Shown: positions 1 through 11,805 of the stretch, in pieces
Position numbering within the stretch: position 1 is the first letter of the stretch
How the letters are laid out: each line of letters begins with the position of its first letter
Assembly (NCBI GenBank): GCA_026120185.1
Contig: JANUWF010003379.1
Location: 1,270,001-1,334,000 of the forward strand
Direction of reading: 5' to 3'
From: Voacanga thouarsii
Taxonomy: Eukaryota; Streptophyta; Magnoliopsida; Gentianales; Apocynaceae
Length of the DNA: 64,000 nt
Notes under the pieces: generated by a model
What the model was told of the DNA's origin: nothing
Seen by the model: only the letters and a program-made list of their open reading frames with translations
Databases searched by the model: none
Made by a program: the position numbers and the translations under genes

Positions 1-230
1 TTATTCCCTAATATGTGTGTATATATACACCTATATACACACATATGCGTATATATATATATATATATATATTTAAAATAGATAATAAATAAATCAAGTA
101 CCATTTAAATTTATCCAAATGTACATAAATGTCCAAATTACCACATATTATTGAATAATGTATTGATAGTAAATTTAATATGATTATTTATATTTTGTTC
201 TCTCACTCACTCACTCTCTCTCTCTCTCTC

Positions 231-267
<37 letters not shown>
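1..267. repeat. AT-rich left edge with TA and CT microsatellites
   Basis: No gene is visible here. The stretch holds a TA run at about 48-72, a CT run at about 214-230 and a longer TA run at about 234-272. The TA run merges directly into the start of the SIRE-like LTR, so the exact insertion edge and any target duplication cannot be read. Confidence 0.9.
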
Positions 268-275
<8 letters not shown>

Positions 276-1621
276 CCAAATGGTATTCTCCTATGTTTTG
301 ATTTATGACAAACATTGATGTGAACTAACATTTGTATTTATATATGATAGATTTTTTTAATATGACATGTTTAACCTTGGTTCTTCAAAGTCTTGCAAAT
401 AGGATTGCCAAGTAACTCATAGTCGATAAAGCTTGAGAAGAATGATCAAAAGCGGTTTTCAATCCAAAGAAGTTGCACACCATGAAGATTTTGAAGAATA
501 TTAGACTACGATAATGTGGATAAAGTATCAATTGTATTTCCTATGTCTCTTTACCTCGGTTCAATTTATTTCATGTTAAAGCACATAATTTCAAAAAGTG
601 GGTATTTTCAATTCTGATTTTTCTGTAAAAACTTGGTTGAGTGATTTTAGACGGACCACTAAATTCAAAATGCCCATCCAAGATTCTGGAGGTGTTCAAA
701 ATATACTATTGCGTTAAGTGGTGTTTTGGACTCATATTTCAGATGCATAATTTTTGATCTTGTGAATCCAAAATTTTAGAAAAGTCTAATAGTGAAAAAT
801 AGCTGTCACTAGCCATTGGCATCTTGGTTTTTGCCCTTATAAAAGTCTTTTAAACATGATTTTTTTCAAGAGATTTTGTGCTAACACTTTTAGAAACACT
901 CTAAGATTTTTGAAAAATTGAAATCCCTCACCTACATTTTGTTTTATAGTGAAATTTATTGTTCCAAAGGTAAAATGGTAAAAAAAAACTATAGCAAATG
1001 TAAATCTGCTCAATTTGTGAGATATTTTTGCAGTTTCTCTATGACTTGTTTTGTATCAAGGTTTGGGAAGTAAAACTCAACTGGGGTGAGCCTTGATTGA
1101 TGTGTGTAAAGAGGTTGAGTGTAAAATCAAGGGTGGTGACCTTCTTGTGTAATAAGATTGGTGTTGCCTACCACTATTAGTTTGGGAAAAGGTGTTAGTA
1201 GTTATGTTGAAATCTTTAAGTGGGTACTTAAAATAGTGGATATAGATCATTTGAGGATTGAACTACTATAAATCTTTGGGTCTATTCTCTTGCATTTAAA
1301 TCTATACCTTTTTTTTATTGAAAGTTCACTATTTTATCAGATTTAAAAGCTCTACAATCCTTCTTGCATTCATTGATCCGATTAAAGGCTTTTATAAAAT
1401 GAGTAGGGTGTTGTTATCTTATCCGCACATCTTTAATATAATCTTAAATCATATCATTTAGTGAAGTTGTTCAAGATCTATGGGTGCACATTTATAACTG
1501 CAAAGCGAACCAGTTTTCAAACACCTATATTTTTTGGCTCCTTCTTACAAATTGTGAAAAGATTTTTAAAGTTTATATTTGTTTGCCATAAACCTTATTC
1601 ACTCCCCTCTAAGGTTTATTA
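268..1621 (+). repeat. 5' LTR of element A
   Basis: The stretch matches 24958-26242 over almost its whole length, with scattered substitutions. Shared blocks include the one around 'ttcaaagtcttgcaaatagg' and the one ending 'cttacaaattgtgaaaag'. The expected TGTTAG start is decayed to TATATAG at the edge of a TA run. Its 3' edge is set by the primer site just downstream. No long ORF is present. Confidence 0.85.
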
Positions 1622-1623
1622 AT

Positions 1624-1635
1624 TGGTATAAGAGC
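1624..1635 (+). other. Primer binding site of element A (Met-tRNA type)
   Basis: The sequence tggtataagagc, directly after the LTR, differs by one base from TGGTATCAGAGC, the usual Copia primer site complementary to initiator Met-tRNA. Confidence 0.8.
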
Positions 1636-1683
1636 ATTGGTCTATATTATTCTTGACTTAACAGCCTTGTAGGAAAGATCCAA

Positions 1684-2335
1684 ATGGCAAACACCTCATC
1701 CTTACCATATATTGAGGGGTCTTCAACAAATAGAGCTCTATTGTTCAATGAAAACAACTATAGATTCTGAAAAAAATCAAATGAAGATCTATGTATACTC
1801 AGTCAACTTTGAGCTATGGAATTTGATAAAAAAGGGACCATTTATCCCATTTAAAATTGTTGAAGGTAGAACAGTGTCTAAATAGAGTAATGAATATGAC
1901 AGTCAAGATAATGCAAAAATAACACTGAATTTTCAAGCGATGAACATACTATGTGATGTTTTGGATACAAATGAATACAACCGAATTAGTGGTTGTGATT
2001 CAACCCATGATATGTGAAAATTACTTGAAGTTACCCATGAAAGGATAAATCAACTGAAGGAATCTAAACTAGGATTCTTAGTACATGACTATGAGCTATT
2101 CATCATGAAACCAAATAAGAACATTACTGATATGTTCACTAGATTTACAGATATAATGAATTGATTTAAAGGCTTATGGGAAAGTCTATTCCCTCGAAAA
2201 ATAAAATAGAAAGATACTTGATGCCTTGCCAAAAAGCTAGCAGCCTAAGACTTTGATTGTGGAAGAATCTAAGGACTTGAAAGTTCTACCAATTGAAGGG
2301 TTGATTGGATCTCTCTTAATATATGAAATAAAACT
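1684..2335 (+). pseudogene. gag: Broken Copia gag of element A
   Basis: An ATG at 1684 opens a frame with the N-terminal signature of Copia Gag (a leucine-phenylalanine-asparagine stretch, then NNYRF), the capsid-like part that packages the element RNA. The conserved Trp after that motif is a TGA stop, and an extra A in the following A-run shifts the frame. The next segment (MKIY..., then FELWNLI) is again typical of Copia Gag. Later parts resemble the region containing 'FTDIMN' and 'LPKS', again with stops. No zinc knuckle is seen. The frame jumps at about 2335 straight into RT, so the gag C-terminus, protease, integrase and the start of RT have been deleted. It cannot make a functional protein. 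Confidence 0.75.
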
Positions 2336-2340
2336 TAAAA

Positions 2341-3311
2341 GGTTTCAAGAACATTGTGATTATTCAAATATTTATTGATGACATTATTTTTAGAGCTACT
2401 AATGATTCTTTATGCAAGAAATTTGCAAAGACTATGCAGCAAGAATTTGAGATGAGTATGATGGGGGAACTTAACTTCTTCCTCAGATTACAAATCAAGC
2501 AAACTAAGGATGGAATCTTCCTATATCAAGCTTAGTATACTAGGGAATTATTCAAAAGGTTTGGAATGAATTAAGCTAAAGAAATTAATACACCTATGAG
2601 CACATCATTAAAGTTTGACAAAATGAAAAAGGCAAGAAATTGGATAAATCAAAGTATAGAGGTATGATTGGAAGTCTTCTATATCTCACTGCCAGTCGAC
2701 CTCATGTCATGTTCTCGGTTTATCTTTATGCAAGATTTAAATTATGTCCCAAAGAATCTCACCTATATACTGTAAAATGTATCTTTAGGTACTTGGTTGG
2801 AACATATAATTATGGTCTATAGTATCTACGAACCTACTCTTTTGATCTTATAGGATATATAGATGCTGACTATGCCGGCTGCAAAGTTGAGAGAAAAAGT
2901 ACAAGTGGATATTGTCAACTTTTCGGACATTCTCTAGTCTCTTGGTACAATAACAAGCAAGCCTATGTTTCACTCTCAACAACTAAGGCAGAATACATAG
3001 TAGCAGGAAGTTGTTGTGCACAAATTTTATAGATGAAAAATACTTTACTTGATTTTGGCCTAAATTTTAACTGCTTGTCTATTTTGTACAACAATACCAG
3101 TGCTATTAATCTGACCAAAAATCCTATTCAACACTCTAGAACTAAGCACATTGAAATTCACCATTATTTTATTAGAGATTATGTGATTAAGGGTGATATT
3201 TATATGGAATATATTCCAACTAAAGATCAGTTTGCAGATATATTCACCAAACCACTGGCTGAAGAAAGATTTAATCATCTGTGGAGAGATTTGGGAATTA
3301 CTAGATTGTGA
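2341..3311 (+). pseudogene. pol: Broken reverse transcriptase-RNase H of element A
   Basis: Only the C-terminal half of Copia RT and the RNase H remain. The catalytic box reads FIDD at 2371-2382 (usually YVDD), followed by the EFEMSMMGELNFFL block. The 2640-2822 frame carries YRGMIGSLLYLTASRP, the end of the RT domain, and stops at 2821. Codons around 2880-3030 give the RNase H segment (R-K-S-T-S-G-Y, then a TKAEYI-like block), also with stops. The last frame, 3033-3311, contains RTKHIEIHHYFIRD and the ADIFTKPL end of Copia polyproteins, and stops at 3311. At least three stops or shifts separate the pieces, so it is inactive. Confidence 0.85.
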
Positions 3312-3839
3312 ACTAACGATTTTGGCCAGAGATTAGTTGTTTATTCTTATAGAATTCCGGAAGCTTTTTTTTTTTTTTTAATGAAAATTATGGATACAAC
3401 TCTTGGACAATGAGAATCTAAAACCTTTTACTAAAATCACATTTCTAGCTAAAAACCTCTGTATCCATATTGGACGGGCATTTTAGACTGGGCTTTAAGT
3501 CCAAAATGGCAATAGTTGAGAAATTGTGCGTGACATATCTTTTAGGCAGAAAAATCAGACGGAAATGATTGGGTCCAAATCATTCTTTTTGAAATTCAAA
3601 ATATTCACGCCCTTCTAGAATAGCTCTTTCATATATTTGAAAAGTTACTTTTTCCCATGTACTTGATAGTACTTATCTTCTCAAATACCTTGGAAATCTT
3701 GAAGAGACCTTCAAAACTATTTGAGTTTCTCTCTCTTTTCAAAAATCTAGAACCGTCATTAACCACTCTCATTCTCTCTTCGCAAATCTTCGTGCTCTCT
3801 GCAAAACTTGATAACCCAAATCCTTACCCTTCATCCGCC
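3312..3839 (+). other. Non-coding spacer and leader of the accessory ORF (element A)
   Basis: This stretch lies between the end of pol and the ATG at 3840 and contains a T-run near 3367. The last 120 bases are pyrimidine-rich (ctctctctt, ctctcattctctcttcg), like a 5' leader. A frame in phase with the accessory ORF is open from 3657, but 3840 is the better start because its context is gccATGG. Confidence 0.5.
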
Positions 3840-4034
3840 ATGGATAAAACCCCTAAAACCAGTAAAGGAACTGAGCCCAAGTCAAAGAAACTCAAGAAAA
3901 GCAAAGTGGCTGAAAAGAAATCTGCTACTGCCACCAAATCGCTCACCAAAAAGAAAGGAAAAGAAGTTGAACCAGCCTCTCAAACTGCATCATTAGAACA
4001 ACATCTTGAAGATGAAATCTTGGACACTCAGGTA
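3840..4034 (+). pseudogene. Accessory ORF of element A, N-terminal half
   Basis: The frame starts at ATG 3840 and encodes a very lysine-rich N-terminus (for example KSKKLKKSK), then an acidic stretch ending at the CCTCG target site. It does not end naturally: the Tekay-like LTR at 4040 cuts it, and the same frame resumes at 22934 after one copy of the duplicated CCTCG. The position downstream of pol matches the extra (sometimes called env-like) ORF of SIRE elements, but I see no signal peptide or membrane segment in this half. The basic start suggests a nuclear or nucleic-acid-binding role, which is inference. The second half resembles the accessory ORF of element Z at 31432. Confidence 0.7.
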
Positions 4035-4039
4035 CCTCG

Positions 4040-4194
4040 TGTAACACCCCATATTTTTATCTTATCGTAGTGGGCCGGGCTCAGGTGGGATGTTGCCCCA
4101 ACTGAAATCTCAGGCTAGGGGTTTTTATAACGAATTAAACTTAAAATAAGCAGGTAAAAGTTGAAACTTAAGTAATATATGAAACATGCTTTTT

Positions 4195-4231
<37 letters not shown>

Positions 4232-5821
4232 TCACGATAGATACATCATCATGGTTCCTAAAATACACAAGCCAAAATAGTTTCATCATCTATGCACATT
4301 GATCACACTAAAAGATTTGCTATCTAGTACTGGAGGCGAAGTTTGGGTAGTACCGTCATTAGTCATCAGCTCCGATTCCTAAAAAAAAGAAAAGGCAAAT
4401 ATACGTGTGAGTGGTATACTCAGTGAGTCCTGTGTGTGCCAGTGTTTTGCTTAGAAGAGAGAGTCATTTTTCAATTTCTTTACTGAAATAAAGTTTATAA
4501 CAGGGAAACAATGGTAATTGGTAAATTTAGGTTCAATCTATCATGTACATTCGAAAAATAATGATTTCCAAACATATGGCCCTCAATTTTAATAAATGCG
4601 GGTTCTTCCCTTTTGTGAAGTGTGACCCGCGTGCAAAGTTCAAGAAACTTCGCCTTCGGCTACACGGTCTCTTGTGTCAGGGACTGCGCCTTCTAGCACG
4701 TCACCCGTGATATGCTGAAAGTGTGAGTAGCGTACAAATGTACCTCACCGTGCACTTAGGGATCTTTTACTTGCCACCATAAGCCAGGGGTCCCAATCCT
4801 GACGTTAATCATTATCGAGGTGGCAAGGGATTGAACACACTGAGTGTCCCCACTCGGTATCATGTGAACAACCCACCGTCATAACCAATAGGCAATTGCC
4901 GGGCTCAAAACGGCTAGCCAGGGACGGCTAATTCCATTGTCCTGTCGCTCTGTTCAGAGTAAGATAAGCCCAATAACTGGACCAGATTATTTAGGTTCAT
5001 CTATCTCTAATAAGAGCTAGTACAAAAGTCAAAGCCCTCGCTGAGTACTCAATGTCTTCACTGATTCACATATTCAATATACTCCTTTGAAAGGAGTCTG
5101 TTCTCCCCAAAGGGAATTCAAAACAACTCATTCTTAGGGCCAAATATCATTTTCTAAAATTTTTACATCACCCGAGTGGGTATTTTTAAGAGTTATCAAA
5201 ATTATATGAATTTCATCTCGGAAGCCTTTAAGCAAAAAGAAAGATTATTGAAACATTTTGTAAATATCAATTAGACTGGTTCATAAACTTCAATCATATC
5301 AAGAAGACATAGTTTATATCAGATAGACATTAAATTTTATCAGAAAACACATATCTAATGGTAGTTTTAAAATCAAGGGACTCACCTTGTATATTAAGTC
5401 GAAGTTGCACTCGTATAGCCCTAAAAGGAGTTCCCTTGACTTGATTCACCTACACCATTAGTATATCTTCGTATTATTACTTAATGGATTCAAATGCTTA
5501 ATGGTTCGAATAAAGTTTCTATAATTTCCTTAAAGAAATAAATGAATTAATGCTTTTGATGGTTTTCCTAGTTTTACAGATTTACCATCCTCCACTATTC
5601 TTCACATAACCTTATTCAATATAGGTCCAAATAAGGTGAGGTTACTTCCATAATATTCCTAAGATATCCCTCTATCAATTTCAGGTTGTGAGACATGAAA
5701 ACTCCATCCCATTTTGTACAGTTTTTTAGTTAATTCCACTGTTCCGAGATTGGAGGTTCAAAATTACAGTTTAGAAGCCTAACTTGTTTTAACTTATTCC
5801 CATGTTTCTTCAACATATCCT
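4040..5821 (-). repeat. Element X, 3' part of the LTR
   Basis: No gene is visible. The stretch has a TA run at about 4201-4228 and a region of somewhat higher GC at about 4600-4980. Short blocks (a 'tactcagtgagt'-type block near 4420 and 'agtactcaa' near 5043) recall the LTRs starting at 59139 and 63280, suggesting related families. It ends with ATCCT (5817-5821), the target copy of element B. Confidence 0.65.
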
Positions 5822-7869
5822 TGATGGTGAATGCAGTAAGACAGGGAGCCATGGACGATAAAAAATAGAGACCCAAAAAAAATTAAACGCGGGCCATAAA
5901 GGCCATGCGGAAGCGTGAAGATCATACATTTGCGCTTCTTAACCCTTCTAGGTTGAGTAAGAGTGGATTGAACGACTGGAATCGCCTCGCTTTGCACAGT
6001 TGAAGGAGCTTCCGGTTGAACACCCGCTAGCCTTCGACTTCGTCTTGTTTGCATTAACGCTTAGCTCTCCAGCTCTCGGGGTATTCCTCAGCCTAACCTC
6101 TAGTCGGTGAACACTATGGTGAAGAGGAAGGGTCTCAATTCTCCTTAGTTCGTTCGCTATTGATTAGCAAAGAACAAGAGAAAAACAAGAAGAAGAAGGA
6201 GAGAGCTTTTGTGAGAGAGAGAGAGAGACTCACGTGAGAGTCCCCTTGGCCAAGAAAAATTAGGGTTTTATTTTTTTCAAAGAGTTGTTTATATTTAGCC
6301 AAAATTAGGTCTCTCAATCTCTGATAAAACATATCCCCGGGATTTCAAAATATCCGGATGTAGTCCTGAGAAACAGTTTGGCCTAACCTTAAACTCCTCT
6401 TAACCATCTCTGGAAAAAACCCTAAGGTCCAAGCCATTGGGCCAGATAAATATTTATTATTTTTCTTGGACCCAAAAGGTCCAAAATAATAAATATTAAT
6501 TATTTATTTTCTGGGCTTACATAAGTAACCCAATAAATAATTAATGAGCCCAAATGAACCATAATAATTAATCTTTAATTATTTATTTCTTGGGCCTACA
6601 TAAATAACCCAATAAATAATTAAACATTAATTATTTCTCCTAGTTTAAGCCCAGGTTAATTTCTTAATTATTCATACTGGACCTAGGCCCTGAATAATTA
6701 ATTAACCAAATAAACTAGATAATTAATTTCTCTCAACTCTTATTTTATTTATTTATCTATTTATTTTATTTCAGTCCAATAATAAATTAGACTTCCTGAA
6801 TAAAATAAAATAAAACAAGATAAAATAAAATCCTCTTCAACTGAGACCAATTCCTCATCCCAAAAAATAGTTAGGACTTACGGGCTATCCCGAGGACCAA
6901 AAAGACACATCGCCTTGGCTGCTAAAATGACCAAAATACCCCTGCTATATAAATAGCTGTATTTTGCATTTTAAATATTTTCTAATATCACCATAAGGAA
7001 ATATTGACCCCAAGGACAATGCTGCATTCGCAAAGTCTCCGACCTACATGTGAAATGACTAAAATACCCCTCTACACATCGCCGTACATTTAGAGAGGAA
7101 GAAGTGTACTAACACCCATCTAAATGACATCTACCATCCTTAGGCTTCTAGTCCAATGATCCACGACTTCCTGGAGTGTTTCCGCTTTCCAAGGGAGCTA
7201 CCCTAAAGCAAATATCCAAGTCATGTTTCCCAGGGCCCTGGATAATTTAGACCATTCGGACAACCACAAGGGGCGATATAGTGCAGAAACTATCTTGTAT
7301 AAGTCTGTCTTAACTAACTAGTCACACATACCCAACATGCAAGTATATTGGCCCTATGATAGAACCTCAACTACAGCAAATCAAAGTATATGCTTCCAGC
7401 TTCGCTAGACCACCAACTCATACTCAAAGTCGTAGAGTACTGGTCCACGCTGTAGCGTTAGTAGTCTAGGTTTCTACCATATAGTACTTTGAGAAACCAC
7501 TACTACAGGTCCTGTTCTACGTATTCGAAATACGCTTATGTCATGAAGTGAGTGGACTACCCACTGGCTAAAGGTAAGCCATTCCCCATTTGGAATTCAT
7601 AACATAATAACCTAAACATGATGAGGTTCCCAGTCTCATCAATAGGTTAAGAACAAATGTTTATGTGTTAAATAACCCGTGATCCATACCTTATCGTGAA
7701 AGACCACCATTCACATGGATCACTTATTTAAACACAATGGGTCTGTTCCAAATGAAAATCGTGCACAAACAAAAAGTAAATTCAAAAACAATTTCCGAAA
7801 ACAAATTCTTTTATTAAATAATTCGATTTTACATCAGAAACCTAGTCTAAGAGGGCATACAATCCAACA
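5822..7869 (-). repeat. 3' LTR of element B
   Basis: On the - strand it starts TGTTGGATTG at 7869 and ends CACCATCA at 5822. It pairs with 13613-15661. It contains the LTR-embedded ORF copy (ATG at 6054, running out of the LTR at 5822 into X), an AT-rich stretch at about 6430-6830 made of diverged units containing 'acccaataaataattaa', and a TATA-like palindrome at 6945-6956. Confidence 0.93.
6505..6640. repeat. Diverged AT-rich tandem units inside the B LTR
   Basis: The motif 'gggc(t/c)tacataa(g/a)taacccaataaataattaa' occurs at least twice within 136 bp, and shortened forms occur on both sides. The same array is in the other LTR at about 14297-14430, so it predates insertion. Confidence 0.6.
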
Positions 7870-7881
7870 ATCTCCCACTTG
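7870..7881 (-). other. Polypurine tract of element B
   Basis: On the - strand the sequence AAGTGGGAGAT directly precedes the TGTTGG start of the 3' LTR, the position where plus-strand DNA synthesis is primed. Confidence 0.85.
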
Positions 7882-7891
7882 CACTCTAAGA

Positions 7892-9700
7892 CTAGGTAAG
7901 TCCATAGGTGCCCACCCCTATGGCGTCTAAATGTCTCTTGAAGACTCTCTCGGCCAAAGGCTTGGTGAATGGGTCCGCTAGATTGTTTTACGAGGTAATA
8001 TGCTCCACCACGACTTCCCGTCTCCGGATGAAATCCCGGATCGAGTGGTACTTCCTCTCGATGTGTTTCCCCTTCTTGTGGTTCCGAGGCTCCTTAGATT
8101 GCGACACTTGCTCCGGTGTTGTCGCAATACATCACAACCGGCCTATCCATATTTGGTACGACTCCAAGTTACGAAAGAAACTTCCGGAGCAGGCTCGCTT
8201 CCTTGGACGCTTCCGAAGCTGCCACATACTCGGCTTCCATGGTTGAGTCGGCAATACAAGATTGCTTGATACTCCTCCATGAAATTGCTCCTCCGGACAA
8301 GGTGAAGACATATCCACTAGTGGATTTTCTCTCATCCTTATCCGCTTGGAAGTCCGAGTCCGTGTATCCTGCAGGAACCAAATCATCGACCACCGTAAAC
8401 CGAGCATATAATCTCTCGTTCCCTTGAGGTACTTGAGAATATGCTTTACTGACTTGCCAATGAACCTCCCCCGGGTTTGATCGATATCTGCTAACTAAGC
8501 CCACGACAAAGCGGATATCCGGCCTAGTACACGAGCATGGCGTACATGAGACTTCCCACCGCCGAAGTGTAGGGAATCCTACTCATTCTGTCCTTTTCTT
8601 CTTGAGACTTAGGACAAGTCCTTCGAAGAAAATGACAACCCATGTCCGCAAGGGATTAGAACTCCCTTGCATGAGTCCATGCTTGTACTTGGCCGGCATC
8701 TTGTCAATGTATGTCGCTTGGGATAATCCTAACATTCTCTCGCTTCCTATTTCTAAGAAGCCTAATCCCGAGAAAGTAGTCGGCTTCTCCCAAGTCCTTC
8801 ATCTCGAAATGACTAGACAGCCAAACCTTTGTAGATGACAATGTCCCTACATCATTTCCAATGAGTAGAATGTCATCCACATACAGGACAAGAAAAACCA
8901 CATTAATGCCTTCAAGTTTCTCGTACACGCATGGTTCATCTTCGTTTTGAATAAAACCATAAGACTTTACGAGTCTCATCAAAACGAATGTTCCATGCTC
9001 TTGATGCTCGCTTAAGTCCATAAATGGACTTCTTAAGCTTGCAAACCATGTGTTCCTGGCCTTCAGCAATGAAGCCTTCCGGTTGGGACATATAGATGTC
9101 TTCGCTAAGATGACCATTTAAGAATGCCGTCTTGACATCCATTTTCCATATCTCGTAGTCATAGTGACAGGCGATGGCAAGGAGGATGCGAATGGATTTA
9201 AGCATGGCTACCGGGAAAAAGGTTTCCTCATAGTCGATACCCTCTTTCTGAGTATACCCTTTCGCCACAAGCCTAGCTTTGAAGGTTTCCACCTTCCCAT
9301 CCGCTCCTCTCTTCCTCTTGTATACCCACTTGCACCCAATGGGTTTTATCCCTTCAGGTGAAGCTATAAGATCCCAAACCTGATTGAGGTACATCGACTC
9401 AATCTCGGCTCTTATTGCTTCATGCCACAGATTTGCATCGGCATCAGCAATAGCCTCCTCGTATCTAGCGGGGTCTTGTTCCTGATGGTCGGAAACCAGC
9501 TCAAAGGCTTCTCCAGTCCATCTATCTGGAACCCTAGACACTCTCCCACTACGACGAGGCTCCATTTGTACGAGCTCTTGAGGCTGTGCCTCTTCTTGTT
9601 CCAAAATCGGGTCAGTAGAAGTTGATTCTATAGATAACTTCTCCTGCAGTTCCAACCTCGTTGAACCTTTAGTGGAAGTACTTTGATCATCTTCCAAGTA
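7892..9700 (-). pseudogene. pol: Reverse transcriptase-RNase H of element B (frameshifted)
   Basis: The 8936-9964 frame holds the RT N-terminus (DANLWHEAIRAEIESM, then GCKWVYKRKRGADGKVE, then MDVKTAFLNGHLSEDIYM). A frame change leads to the 8704-9117 frame with the catalytic YVDD at 8872-8883 and the HFEMKDLGEADYFLGI block. RNase H lies in the 8169-8504 frame (GYTDSDFQADKDERKSTSG, then STMEAEYVAASEA). The polyprotein end NLADPFTKPLAERVF is in yet another frame and stops at 7892, only 11 bases before the polypurine tract. All catalytic blocks of a Copia RT are present but need at least three frame changes. It makes cDNA in intact relatives. Confidence 0.9.
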
Positions 9701-10560
9701 TCTAGCATTGGTACTGACTAGTACCTTCTGCTCCTTAGGATGATAAAAATAGCCTCCTTTTGTCCCTTTTGGATACCCAACAAAATAGCATAATTCTGAT
9801 CTTGGTTCCAACTTGTCTCCCTTGATCGGTACATAAGGCTGGACACCCCCAAATCCTGAGATGATTCGGACTTGGCTTACGCCCGATCCACATCTCATAG
9901 GGAGTCCTAGGTGCCGACTTGGAAGGCACCAAGTTCGGAATATATGTCGTTGTTTCCGGGGCATATCCCCAAAAGGACAACTGGAAGAGTAGCATGAGAC
10001 ATCATGCTTCGGACCATTTCCATCAATGTCCTGTTCCTTCTCTCGGCTACTCCATTTCTGTTGGGGGTTCCGGCCATGAAGGCTGGGATACTATCCGATG
10101 ATGTACCATGTAGTCCTTGAATTCACCTAGGAGGTACTATCCACCACGATCCGATCGTAAGGTTTTGATTAATTTACTGTCCGACGCTCCACTTCAGCCT
10201 TAAACTCTTTGAACTTGTCAAAAGAGTCAGACTTGCGTCTCATCAGGTAAATGTAACCATACCTCGTACAATCATCCGTGAACGTGATGAAGTACTCAAA
10301 ACCTCCCCTGGCTGGTGTAGACAATGGACCGCACACATCAGTGTGAACAAGACTCAACACCTCCTTGGCTCTATCCGCCTTTGGTGTAAAAGACCTTTTG
10401 GTCATTTTTCCCATCGAGCAAGATTCACTACCGAGGCCAACTTTCCAATCTCAATGAGCCCAAAGGCCCATCATGGATTAGCCTCTGAATCCTGGTTGAG
10501 TTAATATGACCCAACCTCAGATGCCAAAGGTATGAATCATTGATATTGGTCTTTCTCTTC
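9701..10560 (-). pseudogene. pol: Integrase of element B (frameshifted)
   Basis: On the - strand the GAG-pre-integrase zinc region begins with YLWHLRLGHIN at about 10510-10540, at the C-terminal end of the 10428-10967 frame. The core domain continues in the 10169-10414 frame, which has HTDVCGPLSTPARGG (first catalytic Asp) and TDDCTRYGYIYLM. The middle of the core, where the second Asp and the Glu should be, is broken around 10000-10170. The C-terminal part (GCPALCTDQ; then VGYPKGTKGGYFYHP) is spread over the frames 9735-9995 and 8936-9964. It would insert the cDNA into the genome in an intact copy. At least three frameshifts make it non-functional here. Confidence 0.85.
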
Positions 10561-10879
10561 TTAGTTAAAGGTTCAGACAGAGCGTTATTTGATTGGTTAT
10601 TAATAGGGTTTAAAAAGAACAAATTTCCATACATGTGCCCAGTACATAAAATTTCTCCATCTCTACTGATAGAAATACAAGAATGGAAAGATACAGAATA
10701 TCCTTGATTAATAAGTTTTGCAACTGAAATCAAATTCTGACGAAAACCAGGTACATATAAAATGTCTTTTAAAACCACTATCTTATTACAATCAAAATTA
10801 AGATCGAGCTCTCCCATTGCAAGGGCCCAGACTTGTGCTCCATTACCCACTTGAAGCCCATGTTCACCCTTCTTGAGTC

Positions 10880-10984
10880 TTCTTATCTTCCTAAACCCCT
10901 GCAAGGAGTTACAAATATGATCAGTGGCTCCTGAATCAACAATCCAAGTAGAAGTTGATCCTACCATTGATATGGACTCTAGAT
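10880..10984 (-). pseudogene. pol: Aspartic protease segment of element B
   Basis: The catalytic motif DSGATDH is intact at 10917-10937 on the - strand, inside a frame that runs from 10967 to 10428 into the pre-integrase domain. The frame is linked to the zinc knuckle of gag (about 11000-11070) by a frame change near 10980. In Copia this protease cuts the Gag-Pol precursor. The motif is complete and the local frame is open for 179 codons, so this is the best-preserved coding part of the element. Confidence 0.85.
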
Positions 10985-11805
10985 AGTAAACATTACCTGT
11001 GGGGTTTTTCTTGGCCTGAAGATCTGGACACTCCTTTTTCCAGTGTCCCTTCTTTCCACACTTGAAGCACTTGCCCTTTGGTTTGTCCTTGGGCTGGTTC
11101 TTGGGCTGAGGCTCTCTGCATTCCCCTTCTTCCTCTTGAACTTTCTGGGCTTAGGCCCAGTTCTTGAAGAAGAGGCCTTAGCAATCATGGCCTTAGACTG
11201 CGGCTTCATGACCTTCTCCGCCATCTGGAGCTCCTTCATCAGTTCAGTCAAACTCATGTTCAACTTGTTCATGTTATAGTTTAACTTGAACTGAGTGAAA
11301 GAGCCCGGTAGAGATTCGAGAACCATGTCCACTTGGCTCTCGGGGTCAATGACAGCCCCTAAGATTTCTGCCTCCTCGAAAGCAGCAATCATCTTGAGCA
11401 TATGCTCTCGGACTGATGCTCCCTCAGCCATCTTAGTGTTTACAATTGTTCGAAGAGCCTCCTGCCTTGCGGGCCGGCTCTTGTCCGCGAACATAGTTGC
11501 CAACGATTGACTAATGTCATATGCAGAAGCAATGTGCTCATGTTTTGACTGGAGCACATTAGACATGGAAGCTAACATATAGCAACGTGCCATTTCGTTA
11601 GCTTTCTTCCATGCCTTTTCAGCCTCTCGCTCTTCAGCGGTGGAACCTTCCCCGATAATAGGGCAGGTTTCGTAAAGGACATACTTATACTCCTCGAGTT
11701 TGTGAGTATTATGTCCGGGTTCCTTTTCCGATCCACATAGTTTGGACCCGTTAACTTATTCTCCCCGAGAATAACGACCAATGGACTAAAAGAACCTCCC
11801 ACCAT
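10985..11805 (-). pseudogene. gag: gag of element B
   Basis: The likely start is the ATG at 11805, which has an in-frame TAA directly before it. It opens with the Copia Gag N-terminus (ENKLTGPNYVD). A frame change near 11690 leads to the 10979-11593 frame, which covers the main capsid part (CYMLASMSNVLQSKHE, then SLPGSFTQFKLNYNMNKL). The C-terminus is basic (KPRKFKRKK) and is followed, after another shift, by a zinc knuckle of the type CFKCGKKGHWKKEC at about 11030-11075. An intact copy would form the particle and bind RNA. Element E has the diverged equivalent at 35848-36630, in the same order. Confidence 0.88.

Noticed and set aside
6505..6640. Repeat units as a CRISPR array
   Set aside because: The units are diverged, AT-rich and adjacent without unique spacers, and they lie in a plant LTR.
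8000..9625. Open frames on the + strand across element B
   Set aside because: They are antisense shadows of the RT-RNase H reading frames on the - strand.
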